Shown here piece by piece: positions 52,873-62,601 of a stretch of DNA of 64,000 nt. This stretch comes from Flavobacteriia bacterium. Lineage in GTDB: Bacteria > Bacteroidota > Bacteroidia > Flavobacteriales > Weeksellaceae. The position numbers and the translations under genes were made by a program. Below the pieces are notes generated by a model. The model was given only the letters and a program-made list of their open reading frames with translations. It had not been told where the DNA came from and ran no database searches. The stretch is from positions 62,001 to 126,000 of the forward strand of contig JAECQR010000002.1 of NCBI GenBank assembly GCA_015999765.1. Reading direction: 5' to 3'. Within the stretch, counting starts at the first letter, position 1. Every line of letters starts with the position of its first letter.

Positions 52873-53250
52873 ATGTCAGACAAAAAGTTAGCAGGCCTTT
52901 GGCTTGATCAGAACAAGGCAGTTGTTGTAAAAAATCACGATGCGCAGAATGCGTTTAAATTTTTCCTGTGTTCACCTGTGAAAGCGGTTATACAGCACGG
53001 AAATTCAAGTGAGAATGCCGGTAATAACGCCGAACAGACGAATAAGGCAAAATACTTTAAGGAGATTGCCCATCTGTTAACCAATTCCGAAGAAGTTTAT
53101 GTTACCGGACCGGGACAGATTCAGGAAGAGCTGAAAAGTTTTCTTCACGAAACAGCACAGTTTAAAAACCTTAAAATCACTTTAGATACGGCGCAGCAAA
53201 TGAGCGACGAACAGGTTCTGGAAACGGTGAAGAAACATTTCGGGGAATAG
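52873..53250 (+). CDS. Cytoplasmic protein of unknown function
   Basis: I do not recognise it with certainty. The 125-residue protein starts KKLAGLWLDQNKAVVV, then has an Asn/Gln-rich middle (residues 50-65) and an alpha/beta end with EEVYVTGPGQIQEELKSFL, an arrangement loosely like the eRF1 domain-1/2 type or host-attachment-like proteins that bind ribosomes. No signal peptide or membrane segment is seen. It is expressed alone and ends in a bidirectional terminator. Confidence 0.65.
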   Translation: MSDKKLAGLWLDQNKAVVVKNHDAQNAFKFFLCSPVKAVIQHGNSSENAGNNAEQTNKAKYFKEIAHLLTNSEEVYVTGPGQIQEELKSFLHETAQFKNLKITLDTAQQMSDEQVLETVKKHFGE

Positions 53251-53265
53251 TTAAGAAAACGAATA

Positions 53266-53298
53266 AAAAAAAGCGGTCAGCAATTGACCGCTTTTTTT
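53266..53298. terminator. Bidirectional terminator
   Basis: A perfect 10-bp stem (53270-53279 with 53285-53294) with A and T tracts, shared by convergent genes. Confidence 0.8.
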
Positions 53299-53701
53299 AT
53301 TTTTTATAATGGTAAGAATATCCATCGTCGGTATGATCGCCCAAATAAAGGTTGGAGCCGTCGATACCGTCAACAAAAACGTCGGGGTAATTCGAGAAGT
53401 CGATAAACAGTTTTTCTTTGTGTTCGTTTGGCGTTACTTCCTTTAAAAGGTTGTAAGTTCCTTCGCTCAACGTAGCATCATTTTCTTTAACGGTGTAAAT
53501 ATAGGTATCTGTAAAAGTTATGGTGCGCTGTATACCGGTGCTTGCGGGAGTATCATTGATGTTTCCGATTCCGCCCGTTGTGGCTGCCCAGTTCCAGGTT
53601 CCTACAAACTGTTCGTTAGACAGTTCATCTTCCCTCGTTCCGCATGCTACAAAAACAGTGAAGGCTATTAAAGAAAGTAAAAAGATGTTTAATTTTTTCA
53701 T
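53297..53701 (-). CDS. Small lipoprotein, lipocalin-like
   Basis: The 134-residue product has a lipobox (FTVFVACG, Cys20) and a mature part of antiparallel strands starting with VGTWNWAATTGG, as in lipocalin-like domains where a GxW motif opens the barrel. No family can be named with confidence. Many such lipoproteins of unknown role exist in flavobacteria. Confidence 0.7.
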   Translation of the reverse strand: MKKLNIFLLSLIAFTVFVACGTREDELSNEQFVGTWNWAATTGGIGNINDTPASTGIQRTITFTDTYIYTVKENDATLSEGTYNLLKEVTPNEHKEKLFIDFSNYPDVFVDGIDGSNLYLGDHTDDGYSYHYKK

Positions 53702-53752
53702 GGAGTTCGTTTAAAGAACAAAATTACGGTTTTTTATACCTCATTAAAATGT

Positions 53753-54631
53753 TCAGTCTTTATTATTTGGATGAGAAGAATCATTAAAAGTGGACTGTTT
53801 CTTCCTGCTGCGCCATTTTCTGTAGAACATGATAATGAAAGGGGTGAGAATTAGGAACGGCCAAAGCGAAATAAGACCCAGTACGAAGCTTACGAAAATA
53901 TTCCAGCCCTGTGCTACTGAATCTGAAAACCGGCTTCCAAAACCAATCTTTGATGTTACTGAACTTCTTGCTTTTTCTTTGCTGAGGCTAAGTCGCAGCG
54001 TGCTGTAATTTACTCGGTCGTCGATAAAGCGGAGTCTGCCTTCAGCAACATCGATTTCGTCTTCAAGTTTGCGGATGTTTTCCTGAATTTCGAGCATGTC
54101 TTTTGTTGTCGCGGCGTTCTTGAGTAAGTCGCGGTATTTTTCGAGATAAATTCTTTTGTTTTCGAGCTTTATCGCAACATCCGTATATTCTTCGGTTACA
54201 TCTTCAGAAGAAATATTTTTGTATTCCACCGCTCCTATTCCGTCTGAAAAAGAGGAAATAAGCTGATCGAAATTTTGGTAAGGAACACGGATTACCAGAT
54301 GAAGTTCCTCTGATGTTTCTGTATTTCTAAAGGTTTCGCTTTGCGAATACGCGTTTTGTTTTTTCAGGATTCCGTCAACCTTTAATTTTGCTTCATTGAT
54401 ATTGGCTACAGCAAGTTCCATATCACCATTTTTAATAATCTTTTTCGCAATGCTGTCATTTTTCGGTTGAGTAGAATTCTGTTTTTCTGGAACTGATTTT
54501 TGACTCGAGGCAGCGTCCTCAGGAATTACTTCCATCAGTGAGGCATTTACTTCTGTATCTGCGGAAAACTGGTCAGTTTTTGAACAGCCTACGATTGTTA
54601 AAAGACTGAAAAAGATAATTAATATTTTCAT
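53753..54631 (-). CDS. DUF4349 lipoprotein with C-terminal membrane helix
   Basis: The 292-residue product has a lipobox (LLTIVGCS, Cys16), a periplasmic alpha/beta domain typical of DUF4349 (NGDMELAVANINEAKLKV, SSEDVTEEYTDV), a coiled coil (about 155-205, ENKRIYLEKYRDLLKN) and a C-terminal membrane helix (VSFVLGLISLWPFLILTPFII). The function of the family is not established. It sits upstream of the small lipoprotein gene on the same strand. Confidence 0.88.
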   Translation of the reverse strand: MKILIIFFSLLTIVGCSKTDQFSADTEVNASLMEVIPEDAASSQKSVPEKQNSTQPKNDSIAKKIIKNGDMELAVANINEAKLKVDGILKKQNAYSQSETFRNTETSEELHLVIRVPYQNFDQLISSFSDGIGAVEYKNISSEDVTEEYTDVAIKLENKRIYLEKYRDLLKNAATTKDMLEIQENIRKLEDEIDVAEGRLRFIDDRVNYSTLRLSLSKEKARSSVTSKIGFGSRFSDSVAQGWNIFVSFVLGLISLWPFLILTPFIIMFYRKWRSRKKQSTFNDSSHPNNKD

Positions 54632-54702
54632 TTTGTAACGGATTTGTGTATTTCTTCATAAATGTATTAAAATTTAGTGGCAATGAATTAATTTCAATAA
54701 AA

Positions 54703-54725
54703 AAGACGCACTGTTTGTGCGCCCT
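54703..54725 (-). terminator. Terminator after metG
   Basis: A 7-bp stem with one G-U pair (54705-54711 with 54717-54723) followed by T residues on the minus strand. Confidence 0.65.
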
Positions 54726-54748
54726 CATATTTAAATAACTAAAGAGGT

Positions 54749-56782
54749 TTATCCGATTTCTACGCCGTTTTCTACTTTTTCCTCAGGAGTTACGAAGGAC
54801 AGTTTACCGTCTGGCTTTGTGGTTAAAAGAAGCATTCCCTGAGATTCGATACCGCGGATTTTTCTTGGTGCAAGATTCAATAAAATCATCACCTGTTTTC
54901 CGATGCATTCTTCAGGAGTGAAACTTTCGGCAACTCCGGAAGCTACAGTTCTAACATCAACGCCTGTATCAACGGTAAATTTTAATAATTTGTCAGCTTT
55001 TTCCACTTTTTCAGCGGTTAGAATTGTTGCTGTTCTTAAATCTATTTTGGTGAAATCATCAAACTGAATCTCGTCTTTCATGGGGTTTGCTTTTGGGTTT
55101 GTTTTTTTGTTGGATTCTTTCGTGTTCTCCAGTTTCTGAATCTGGAATTCTATGGTTTCATCTTCAATTTTAGAAAACAGTAATTCCGCCGGATTGATCT
55201 GATGGCCGGTTTTTATGAGAACTTTCTTATCCTTGATTTCTTTCCAGCTAAGTTGAGGAACGTTGAACATTTTCTGCAGTTTGACAGCACTGAATGGTAA
55301 AAACGGTTCACAAATTTGTGCTAATCCCACCGCAATCTGGGCTCCTACGAAAAGTGAATTTGCTGCTTTTTCAGGATTGTCTTTGATGGTTTTCCAAGGT
55401 TCTTCAGTCTGAAGATACTGGTTTCCGAATCTCGCCAGATTCATCATCGCAGAAAGGGCGTTTCTGAATTCGAAATTTTCCAGATAAGTTTCAATTTCAG
55501 CCGCGGCTTTTGTAATTTCTGCGAGCTCAGGAGCGTTTGCATTACCTGCAGGAACAATTCCATCATAATATTTGTGGATCAGCACGGCAACTCTGTTGAT
55601 GAAGTTTCCGAAAATCCCTACCAGTTCTGAATTGTTTTTGGTCTGGAAATCCTTCCAGGTGAAGTTATTGTCTTTGGTTTCCGGTGCCGAAGAAAGTAAG
55701 GCATAGCGCAGAACATCCTGCTGGCCCGGGAATTCTTCAACATATTCGTGTGCCCAGACCGCCCAGTTTCGGGAGGTTGAAATTTTATCGTTTTCAAGAT
55801 TTAAAAACTCGAACGCGGGAACATTTGTCGGCATCATATAATCTCCGTGGGCTTTCATCATCGCCGGGAAAATAATACAGTGGAAAACGATATTGTCTTT
55901 GCCTATGAAATGTACAAGATCAGAATTTTCGTTCTGCCAGTAATCTTTCCAGTCTTTTCCGTTTTTTTCTGCCCATTCCTGTGTGAAGGAGATGTAACCG
56001 ATCGGCGCATCAAACCAAACATAAAGCACCTTTCCGTCGGCATCAGGCAACGGAACGGGAACACCCCAGTTGAGGTCACGCGTCATTGCTCTCGGTTTTA
56101 AACCGTCGTTCAGCCAGGATTTTACCTGACCGTAAACATTAGGTTTCCAGTCGTCTTTATGGCCTTCAATAATCCATTCGTTCAGGAAGTTTTCGTAATC
56201 ATTTAAAGGAAGATACCAGTTTTTGGTTTCTTTAAGTACCGGAATATTTCCGCTTAACATCGATTTCGGGTTGATAAGTTCGGAAGGCGAAAGGGTAGAG
56301 CCACATTTTTCGCACTGGTCGCCGTAAGCACCGTCGTTGCCGCAATTTGGGCAGGTTCCTACGATATATCGGTCTGCAAGAAATTCACCTGCCTGTTCGT
56401 CGAAATATTGTTCGGAAACTTCTTCGGTGAATTTGTCCTTATTATATAATGTCGAAAAAAATTTCTGACTTACCTCGTAATGTTTTTTGGAAGTTGTACG
56501 AGAATATTCATCGAAAGAGATGCCTAAATCACTGAAAGATTTTTTAATGATTCCGTGGTATTTGTCTACAATATCCTGCGGTGTAACACCTTCTTTTTTT
56601 GCTCTTATAGTGATGGGAATGCCGTGTTCATCGGAACCGCAGATAAATGCTACGTCTTTTCCCAGTCGTCTCTGTATTCGTGCGTATACATCGGCAGGGA
56701 TGTAAACCCCAGCCAAGTGGCCAATATGTACCGGCCCGTTCGCATAAGGCAAAGCCGCCGTGATCATCTTTCTTTCTGACAT
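54749..56782 (-). CDS. metG: Methionyl-tRNA synthetase
   Basis: The 677-residue class I enzyme has HIGH at 19-22 and a KMSKS-type motif as KISTS. A zinc-binding insert carries CPNC and CEKC pairs. Residues about 570-677 are the C-terminal tRNA-binding (EMAP II-like) domain (KIDLRTATILTAEKVEKADKLL) used for dimerisation. A TATCTTTG box lies at 56802-56809 on the minus strand, 20 bases before the start. Confidence 0.97.
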   Translation of the reverse strand: MSERKMITAALPYANGPVHIGHLAGVYIPADVYARIQRRLGKDVAFICGSDEHGIPITIRAKKEGVTPQDIVDKYHGIIKKSFSDLGISFDEYSRTTSKKHYEVSQKFFSTLYNKDKFTEEVSEQYFDEQAGEFLADRYIVGTCPNCGNDGAYGDQCEKCGSTLSPSELINPKSMLSGNIPVLKETKNWYLPLNDYENFLNEWIIEGHKDDWKPNVYGQVKSWLNDGLKPRAMTRDLNWGVPVPLPDADGKVLYVWFDAPIGYISFTQEWAEKNGKDWKDYWQNENSDLVHFIGKDNIVFHCIIFPAMMKAHGDYMMPTNVPAFEFLNLENDKISTSRNWAVWAHEYVEEFPGQQDVLRYALLSSAPETKDNNFTWKDFQTKNNSELVGIFGNFINRVAVLIHKYYDGIVPAGNANAPELAEITKAAAEIETYLENFEFRNALSAMMNLARFGNQYLQTEEPWKTIKDNPEKAANSLFVGAQIAVGLAQICEPFLPFSAVKLQKMFNVPQLSWKEIKDKKVLIKTGHQINPAELLFSKIEDETIEFQIQKLENTKESNKKTNPKANPMKDEIQFDDFTKIDLRTATILTAEKVEKADKLLKFTVDTGVDVRTVASGVAESFTPEECIGKQVMILLNLAPRKIRGIESQGMLLLTTKPDGKLSFVTPEEKVENGVEIG

Positions 56783-57118
56783 GCTATTATTATAATTTAG
56801 GCAAAGATACGGGTTATGACGTTTAGTTGGAAATTTTGGGGATTTATTGAAGGATTCGGAATCGTACGATCATTAATTTGATAAACAAATGTTTAACTTT
56901 ATGTTAAAGTTTATACTCTCATCTGTGAGACAATAGGAATGGTAAGTAATTGTAAAGTAGTTGTTTAAGAAATATACGGTCTTTTAATATATGATAAATC
57001 TCAGATATAATTAACAATATTATGATAATTTTAATAATAGTTGAATTTTTGTTTAAATTGCAGTGCTTCTTCAAAGGAGCTGTTATGTATTGAATATTAA
57101 TCCTTAAATTTTATTTTT
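56783..57118. other. Divergent metG-susC intergenic region
   Basis: This 336-bp AT-rich gap has no gene. It holds the metG -7 box (56802-56809), a perfect dyad AACTTTA-TGT-TAAAGTT at 56895-56911, a 6-bp hairpin (57065-57080), an AAAGGAG motif followed by a two-codon frame ATG-TAT-TGA (57085-57093), and an A/T-rich tract before the susC GTG. No exact TAnnTTTG box is seen for susC; TAAATTGC at 57054-57061 is the nearest. Confidence 0.5.
56895..56911. promoter_or_regulatory. Operator-like dyad upstream of the sus operon
   Basis: AACTTTA-TGT-TAAAGTT is a perfect inverted repeat with 7-bp arms, 113 bases from metG and 208 bases from susC. Regulator unknown. Confidence 0.4.
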
Positions 57119-59887
57119 GTGAGAAACTATACTAAAGTTTTGAAAATTGCTCCGGCTTTTTTATTGGCGGGAACAATGCTACACGCACAAACTACGGATT
57201 CGGTTAAAACTGCCGATATTGAGCAGGTTGTACTGATTGGTTATGGTAAGCAAAAGAAAGAAGACCTTACAGGTTCAATTGCTTCGATTACTTCGAAAGA
57301 TTTCAACGGTGGTTCTACGTCAGCTGATCAACTGATCCAAGGAAAGGCGCCTGGTGTTACTGTTACAGGAAACGGTGGTAGTCCGGGAGCGGGTTCCACA
57401 ATCCGGATCAGGGGTGGTGCGTCTTTAACTGCAAGCAATGATCCGTTGATTGTAATTGATGGTATTCCGATGGATTTTGGCGGAGTTTCCGGAGCTTCTA
57501 ATGCTTTGGCGCTTATTAACCCTAATGATATTGAAAGCTTCAGTATTCTTAAAGATGCATCTTCTGCTGCAATTTACGGTAACAGAGCTTCGAACGGGGT
57601 TATTCTAATTACGACAAAGAGAGGTTCTACCGGCAGACTGAAAGTGAATTTTACAACTACCGCTTCAGTTTCTACAAAAATGGGAAATTTGGATGTTCTT
57701 ACAGCAGATGAGTTCCGTGCTTTTGTGATGGAAAACGCCAATCAAAACTATGTTGACAAATTAGGAAATGCCAATACCAACTGGCAGGATCTTATTTATC
57801 AATCTGCTTGGGGTACTGATAACAACGTGGCAATTTCCGGAGGGATTAAAAAATTACCTTACCGATTGTCTTTAGGGTATAACGAACAGAACGGTATCGT
57901 TAAAACAAATGAGTTCAGAAGAACATCAGTTGGTTTAAATTTAACACCGAAGTTGTTCGATAACCACCTAAGTATTACCGCTAACTTAAAAGGGTCAATG
58001 ACAGAAAACCGTTTTCCTGCAGGGGTAATTGGAGCAGCTCAGTATTTTGATCCAACTCAGCCTATTTATGATTACAGTGCTAACGGTAATCTGGTAAACA
58101 ATTATTATGAATGGTGGTTGCCGAACAGCGATGGAAGTCCTTCTCAGAATATCAACGTGAATGCTACCAGAAACCCACTAGGGTCACTGTACGGAAGAAG
58201 AGATGTTTCTACCGTTTTCAGGGGAATCGGAAGTTTGCAGCTGGATTATAAATTCCACTTCCTGCCTGATTTGCACTTCAATGTGAACGGAGGTTACGAC
58301 TACCAGAAAGGAACCGGTGCGGTAACAGAATATCCTGGATATGCTGGAATGCTTGCATCAAATAACGGAAGCACAAGAAGAGACTATATTCAGGAAAAAA
58401 CCAACAAATTATTGGAAACTTACCTGAATTATGTAAAAGAAATTTCCGCAATCAGCACCAAAGTTGATTTGATGGCTGGGTATTCTTACCAGAATTTCCA
58501 TGATAAAGTGCCTTCTGCTACCACTTTTTATGGCAACGCTACGAAACCACCTGTTTCATCAAATAATTATGAGGGGGAACTTACCCTTTTAGGATTTTAT
58601 GGAAGAGCAATTTTTACTATTGCAGACAAATACATCCTAACAGGATCTTTGCGTAGAGATGCGTCATCCAGATTTTATAACGGAACCGATGATCTAACAA
58701 ATGTTTGGGGAACCTTCCCGGCAGTTTCCGGAGCTTGGAAAATTAAAAATGAAAGTTTCCTGAAAAATTCACAAACTGTAAGCGATTTGAAATTAAGAGC
58801 AGGGTGGGGTGAAACTGGTCAGCAGGAGATTGGCGGTTATTATCTGTCTTTCCCTTCCTATAATATTTCTGAGTCTACAGCGATGTATGGTTTCGGCGAT
58901 GCATTCTATTACATGTACAGACCGACGCAGTATAATCCAAATCTTACTTGGGAAACTACAAGAACTGTCAACGCTGGTATCGATTACGGATTCTGGAATA
59001 ACAGAATTTCTGGCTCTATCGACTGGTTCAGAAAAAATACCGTTGATTTATTGGCGAATGTGGGTGTTCCTGCAGGGGAATTCAGTAACAGAAACAATAA
59101 AAATATCGGTGAGATGGAAACCGACGGTATTGAATTCCTTATTAATGTAACTCCAATTAAGAAAGAAAACTTTACTTGGGATTTTACATTCAATGCGGCA
59201 CATTACAATCCTAAAATCATCTCATTCTCTGATCAGATTCAGGAGGGATATATTATCCCAACAGGAGGTATTTCCGGAGGGGTTGGTAACAACGTACAAG
59301 GACATTCTGTAGGGTATACACCAAGCAGTTTCTATGTTTATCAGCAGGTTTATGATACTAACGGTAATCCTTTGGATGGCGTTTATGTTGACCGAAACGG
59401 TGACGGAAAAATTACTGCACAAGGCGATAAGTATTTCTATAAATCTACCACACCTGATGCAACATTTGGCTTCTCCACCAAATTCGTTTATAAAAACTGG
59501 GATTTCTCTACCTCGTTAAGAGCAGTAATCGGGAACTATGTTTACAATAACTTCGCATCACAGTCTAACGTACAGAGTATTGCGACAAACGAGTATTTAC
59601 AGAATATCTCGAGCACCACGGCAAGCTACGGTTTCAAAACACCGCAGTACTGGAGCGATGCCTTCGTGGAAGATGCATCTTTCTTAAGAATGGATAACCT
59701 TACCCTAGGTTATAATTTTGGTGATATTTTTGGCGGATCAAGCAACCTGAAAGTTTATGGTATGGCACAGAATGTATTTGTAGTAACAGATTATTCCGGT
59801 GTGGATCCTGAGATTTTCGGCAACATTGATAACGGCTTCTATCAAAGACCGAAAGTATATTCATTAGGGCTTAACTTTCAATTTTAA
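57119..59887 (+). CDS. susC: SusC/RagA family TonB-linked outer-membrane transporter
   Basis: The 922-residue protein has a signal peptide (cleavage near LHAQ, residue 22), a TonB-box-like stretch (DIEQVVLIGYG), a plug domain (ADQLIQGKAPGVTVTGNGG, RIRGGASL, DPLIVIDGIPMDF) and a 22-strand-type barrel ending in LNFQF. It lacks the N-terminal carboxypeptidase-regulatory-like domain found in most SusC proteins. With SusD it imports oligosaccharides; the SusE/F genes favour starch. The start codon is GTG; no upstream ATG is in frame. Confidence 0.95.
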   Translation: MRNYTKVLKIAPAFLLAGTMLHAQTTDSVKTADIEQVVLIGYGKQKKEDLTGSIASITSKDFNGGSTSADQLIQGKAPGVTVTGNGGSPGAGSTIRIRGGASLTASNDPLIVIDGIPMDFGGVSGASNALALINPNDIESFSILKDASSAAIYGNRASNGVILITTKRGSTGRLKVNFTTTASVSTKMGNLDVLTADEFRAFVMENANQNYVDKLGNANTNWQDLIYQSAWGTDNNVAISGGIKKLPYRLSLGYNEQNGIVKTNEFRRTSVGLNLTPKLFDNHLSITANLKGSMTENRFPAGVIGAAQYFDPTQPIYDYSANGNLVNNYYEWWLPNSDGSPSQNINVNATRNPLGSLYGRRDVSTVFRGIGSLQLDYKFHFLPDLHFNVNGGYDYQKGTGAVTEYPGYAGMLASNNGSTRRDYIQEKTNKLLETYLNYVKEISAISTKVDLMAGYSYQNFHDKVPSATTFYGNATKPPVSSNNYEGELTLLGFYGRAIFTIADKYILTGSLRRDASSRFYNGTDDLTNVWGTFPAVSGAWKIKNESFLKNSQTVSDLKLRAGWGETGQQEIGGYYLSFPSYNISESTAMYGFGDAFYYMYRPTQYNPNLTWETTRTVNAGIDYGFWNNRISGSIDWFRKNTVDLLANVGVPAGEFSNRNNKNIGEMETDGIEFLINVTPIKKENFTWDFTFNAAHYNPKIISFSDQIQEGYIIPTGGISGGVGNNVQGHSVGYTPSSFYVYQQVYDTNGNPLDGVYVDRNGDGKITAQGDKYFYKSTTPDATFGFSTKFVYKNWDFSTSLRAVIGNYVYNNFASQSNVQSIATNEYLQNISSTTASYGFKTPQYWSDAFVEDASFLRMDNLTLGYNFGDIFGGSSNLKVYGMAQNVFVVTDYSGVDPEIFGNIDNGFYQRPKVYSLGLNFQF

Positions 59888-59899
59888 TAATTTAGAAAA

Positions 59900-61465
59900 A
59901 TGAAAAAATTCAGAATAAAAAGACTATCAATAATTGCAGCTTTCCTTGGCCTTTCGCTCACAGCAAGCTCATGTGTTGATGATTTAAGACAGGAACCGAT
60001 TACAGAAATTACTTCGGCGAGTCTTTATAAAGATTTTGGTAATTATAAAAATCTTCTCGCGAAACTGTATGGTGGTTTAGCAGTAGGTGGTCAGGCTGGT
60101 GGTGACGGAAACGGTGATATCGCGGATATTGACGGTGGTTTCTCTAACTATATGCGTCTGCTTTATACGCTGCAGGTAATTACTACCGATGAAGCGGTAA
60201 TTGGTTGGAATGACGGTACACTTCACGAATTCCACAAAATGATCTGGACTCCAACCAATGAGTTCAACAACGCAATGTATTACAGATTATATACAGAAAT
60301 CGCTTTCTGTAACGAATTCATTAAGAATACTACCGACGAAAAACTAAGCTTAAACGGAATCTCAGGTCAAAACCTTGAAGACGCTAAGGTAATGAGAGCT
60401 GAAGCGAAATTTCTTAGAGCTCAGGCTTATTATCACCTGTTAGATCTTTACGGAAATGTTCCTTTTGTTGATGAAACTACTTTCGGAACTGTGCCAAAGC
60501 AGATTAAAAGAGCAGATCTTTTCACTTATGTTGAATCTCAATTATTGTCAGTGGCAAATGAACTGAAAGCTCCCAAAATGAACGAATACGGAAGAGCTGA
60601 TCAGGCTGCTGCATGGAGTTTGTTGGCAAGACTTTATCTGAACTCTAAAGTGTACACAGGTGCTGAAAAATATGGCGAAGTTATTAATTATACACAGAAG
60701 GTAATATCTGCCGGCTATACATTGAATTCATCTTATGAAAATCTTTTCTTAGCGGATAACAATGTAAACAATCCTGAGAATATTTTCTCTGTCGTATACG
60801 ACGGTGTACATACTCAAACCAATGGAGGGACTACCTATTTAGTTCATGCCGCGATTGGTGGAACAATGAATCCTGCTGAGTTTGGTGTAAACGGAGGCTG
60901 GGGCGGTCTTAGAACCACTAAAGCACTTGTCAATAAATTTGAGGCGAATGATAAAAGAGGCCGGTTCTACAAAGACGGGCAAACATTAGAAATTAACGAT
61001 TTGGGTAACTTTAATGATGGTTATGCTTTTATTAAGTTCAAAAATGTTAAAAGCAATGGTACACCAGGAATTCACGATAACTGGGTAGAAACAGATTTAC
61101 CGGTTTACAGATTAGGAGATATCTATCTGATGTATGCTGAAGCTACTGTGAGAGGTGGTGCAGGAGGCAACATGGCAACAGCAATTGGTTATGTAAACGC
61201 CTTGAGAGCAAGAGCGAATGCATCCCAGATTTCAGTTTTAGATCTTAATTTTATTCTTGACGAAAGATCCAGAGAATTATCTTGGGAAATGACCAGAAGA
61301 ACTGACCTTGTAAGATTTGGTAAGTTTACTTCGTCTGCGTATCTGTGGCCTTGGAAGGGGAATGTAAAAGACGGGATCGCAGTTGCTGAATACCGAAACC
61401 TTTTCCCTATTCCGAATAATGATTTGGTAGTAAACCCGAATCTTGTACAAAACCCTGGTTATTAA
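59900..61465 (+). CDS. susD: SusD/RagB family glycan-binding lipoprotein
   Basis: The 521-residue protein has a lipobox (SLTASSC, Cys26) and the SusD helical fold: TPR-like pairs with AKFLRAQAYYHLLDLYGNVPFVDE, then WSLLARLYLNSKVY and the C-terminal RAFR-like end DERSRELSWEMTRRTDLVRFGKF. It caps the SusC channel and binds the glycan. It lies 12 bases after susC in the same operon. Confidence 0.95.
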   Translation: MKKFRIKRLSIIAAFLGLSLTASSCVDDLRQEPITEITSASLYKDFGNYKNLLAKLYGGLAVGGQAGGDGNGDIADIDGGFSNYMRLLYTLQVITTDEAVIGWNDGTLHEFHKMIWTPTNEFNNAMYYRLYTEIAFCNEFIKNTTDEKLSLNGISGQNLEDAKVMRAEAKFLRAQAYYHLLDLYGNVPFVDETTFGTVPKQIKRADLFTYVESQLLSVANELKAPKMNEYGRADQAAAWSLLARLYLNSKVYTGAEKYGEVINYTQKVISAGYTLNSSYENLFLADNNVNNPENIFSVVYDGVHTQTNGGTTYLVHAAIGGTMNPAEFGVNGGWGGLRTTKALVNKFEANDKRGRFYKDGQTLEINDLGNFNDGYAFIKFKNVKSNGTPGIHDNWVETDLPVYRLGDIYLMYAEATVRGGAGGNMATAIGYVNALRARANASQISVLDLNFILDERSRELSWEMTRRTDLVRFGKFTSSAYLWPWKGNVKDGIAVAEYRNLFPIPNNDLVVNPNLVQNPGY

Positions 61466-61483
61466 TAATAATTTAGTAATACA

Positions 61484-62575
61484 ATGAAAAATATAGTAGT
61501 TAACAAGCTTTTACTTGCAGTTATCATGATTTTCGGATTGATGTCCTGTGAGGATCGCGATATTATAACGATTGAAAACCAGTCGGCGCCAATCGTGATG
61601 GATTTATCTGCAGAGAATTTACTGCTTGATCAGAACTTTCCGCAAAATCCCGCTTTAACAGTAAGCTGGGAACGTGCAACTTTCACTGTACCTGTAGAAG
61701 TGAAATACCATGTAGAAATAAGCAGCACAGCGTCTTTTGCTGATCCTTATTTGCTGGCACAGACAGCACAGTCTGTAACCAATGTTTCTTTCACTACTCA
61801 GGAAATGAATGAAGCTGCAAAAAGAATTGGTTTGGTTCCTTTTGAATCGCAGAAAATGTATTTCAGAGTGACTTCTTATCTGGGCGACAATGATATGCAG
61901 CAGCAGTCTAAAATAACCAGTATAAACATTACCCCATATTTGGCAAGTCCAACTTATGATTTTGTTGATCTTTACTTAATTGGTGATGCAACAGCAGGCG
62001 GATGGGATAATCTTGCGACCAATTTCAACCTGATGCCACTGCTGAAAACTGCCGACGGTTCGAAATATACCTTTACCGGACTGTTTAAAGCAGGTGGATT
62101 CAAAATGATTAAAGAAAAAGGTTCTTGGGTTGCACAATATGGATTAGGTGCTGCAGCAGGACAACTGAGTACTGATGGTGGTTCAGGTGACATCAAGGTA
62201 TTAACCGAGGGTTATTACAAGCTTACAGTTGATACTTCAGCACTTACCTATACTTTTGAGCCTGTAACAGCTCCGACAACTACTTACACTAGTGTTTCGA
62301 TTATCGGGTCTGTAAACGGAAACTGGGATACCGACACGCAGTTGACTCAGTCTACTTTTGACCCACACGTTTGGACCAAACCGGGAGTTAGCCTGTCTGC
62401 CGGAGAGTTTAAATTCAGAGCTAACAATGCATGGGATACGAGCTGGGGAACCAATTCGGAGTTTTTTGGAACAGCTACGATTAACGGCGCAAATATTCCT
62501 TTATCAGCAGAATGGACTTATGATGTTTATTTCAATGATGCTACGGGAGCTTATACATTAATTCCGGTAAAATAA
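61484..62575 (+). CDS. susE: SusE-like starch-binding outer-membrane lipoprotein
   Basis: The 363-residue protein has a lipobox (FGLMSC, Cys22), an N-terminal Ig-like SusE domain (residues about 25-150, APIVMDLSAENLLLDQ, VSWERATF) and two CBM-like beta-sandwich modules: one near 165-255 opening with VDLYLIGDATAGGWDN, one near 265-363 opening with SVSIIGSVNGNWDTD. These recall the starch-binding modules of SusE/SusF. It sits 18 bases after susD. Confidence 0.9.
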   Translation: MKNIVVNKLLLAVIMIFGLMSCEDRDIITIENQSAPIVMDLSAENLLLDQNFPQNPALTVSWERATFTVPVEVKYHVEISSTASFADPYLLAQTAQSVTNVSFTTQEMNEAAKRIGLVPFESQKMYFRVTSYLGDNDMQQQSKITSINITPYLASPTYDFVDLYLIGDATAGGWDNLATNFNLMPLLKTADGSKYTFTGLFKAGGFKMIKEKGSWVAQYGLGAAAGQLSTDGGSGDIKVLTEGYYKLTVDTSALTYTFEPVTAPTTTYTSVSIIGSVNGNWDTDTQLTQSTFDPHVWTKPGVSLSAGEFKFRANNAWDTSWGTNSEFFGTATINGANIPLSAEWTYDVYFNDATGAYTLIPVK

Positions 62576-62601
62576 TAATTCACAATTATTAATTAAATCT
62601 T

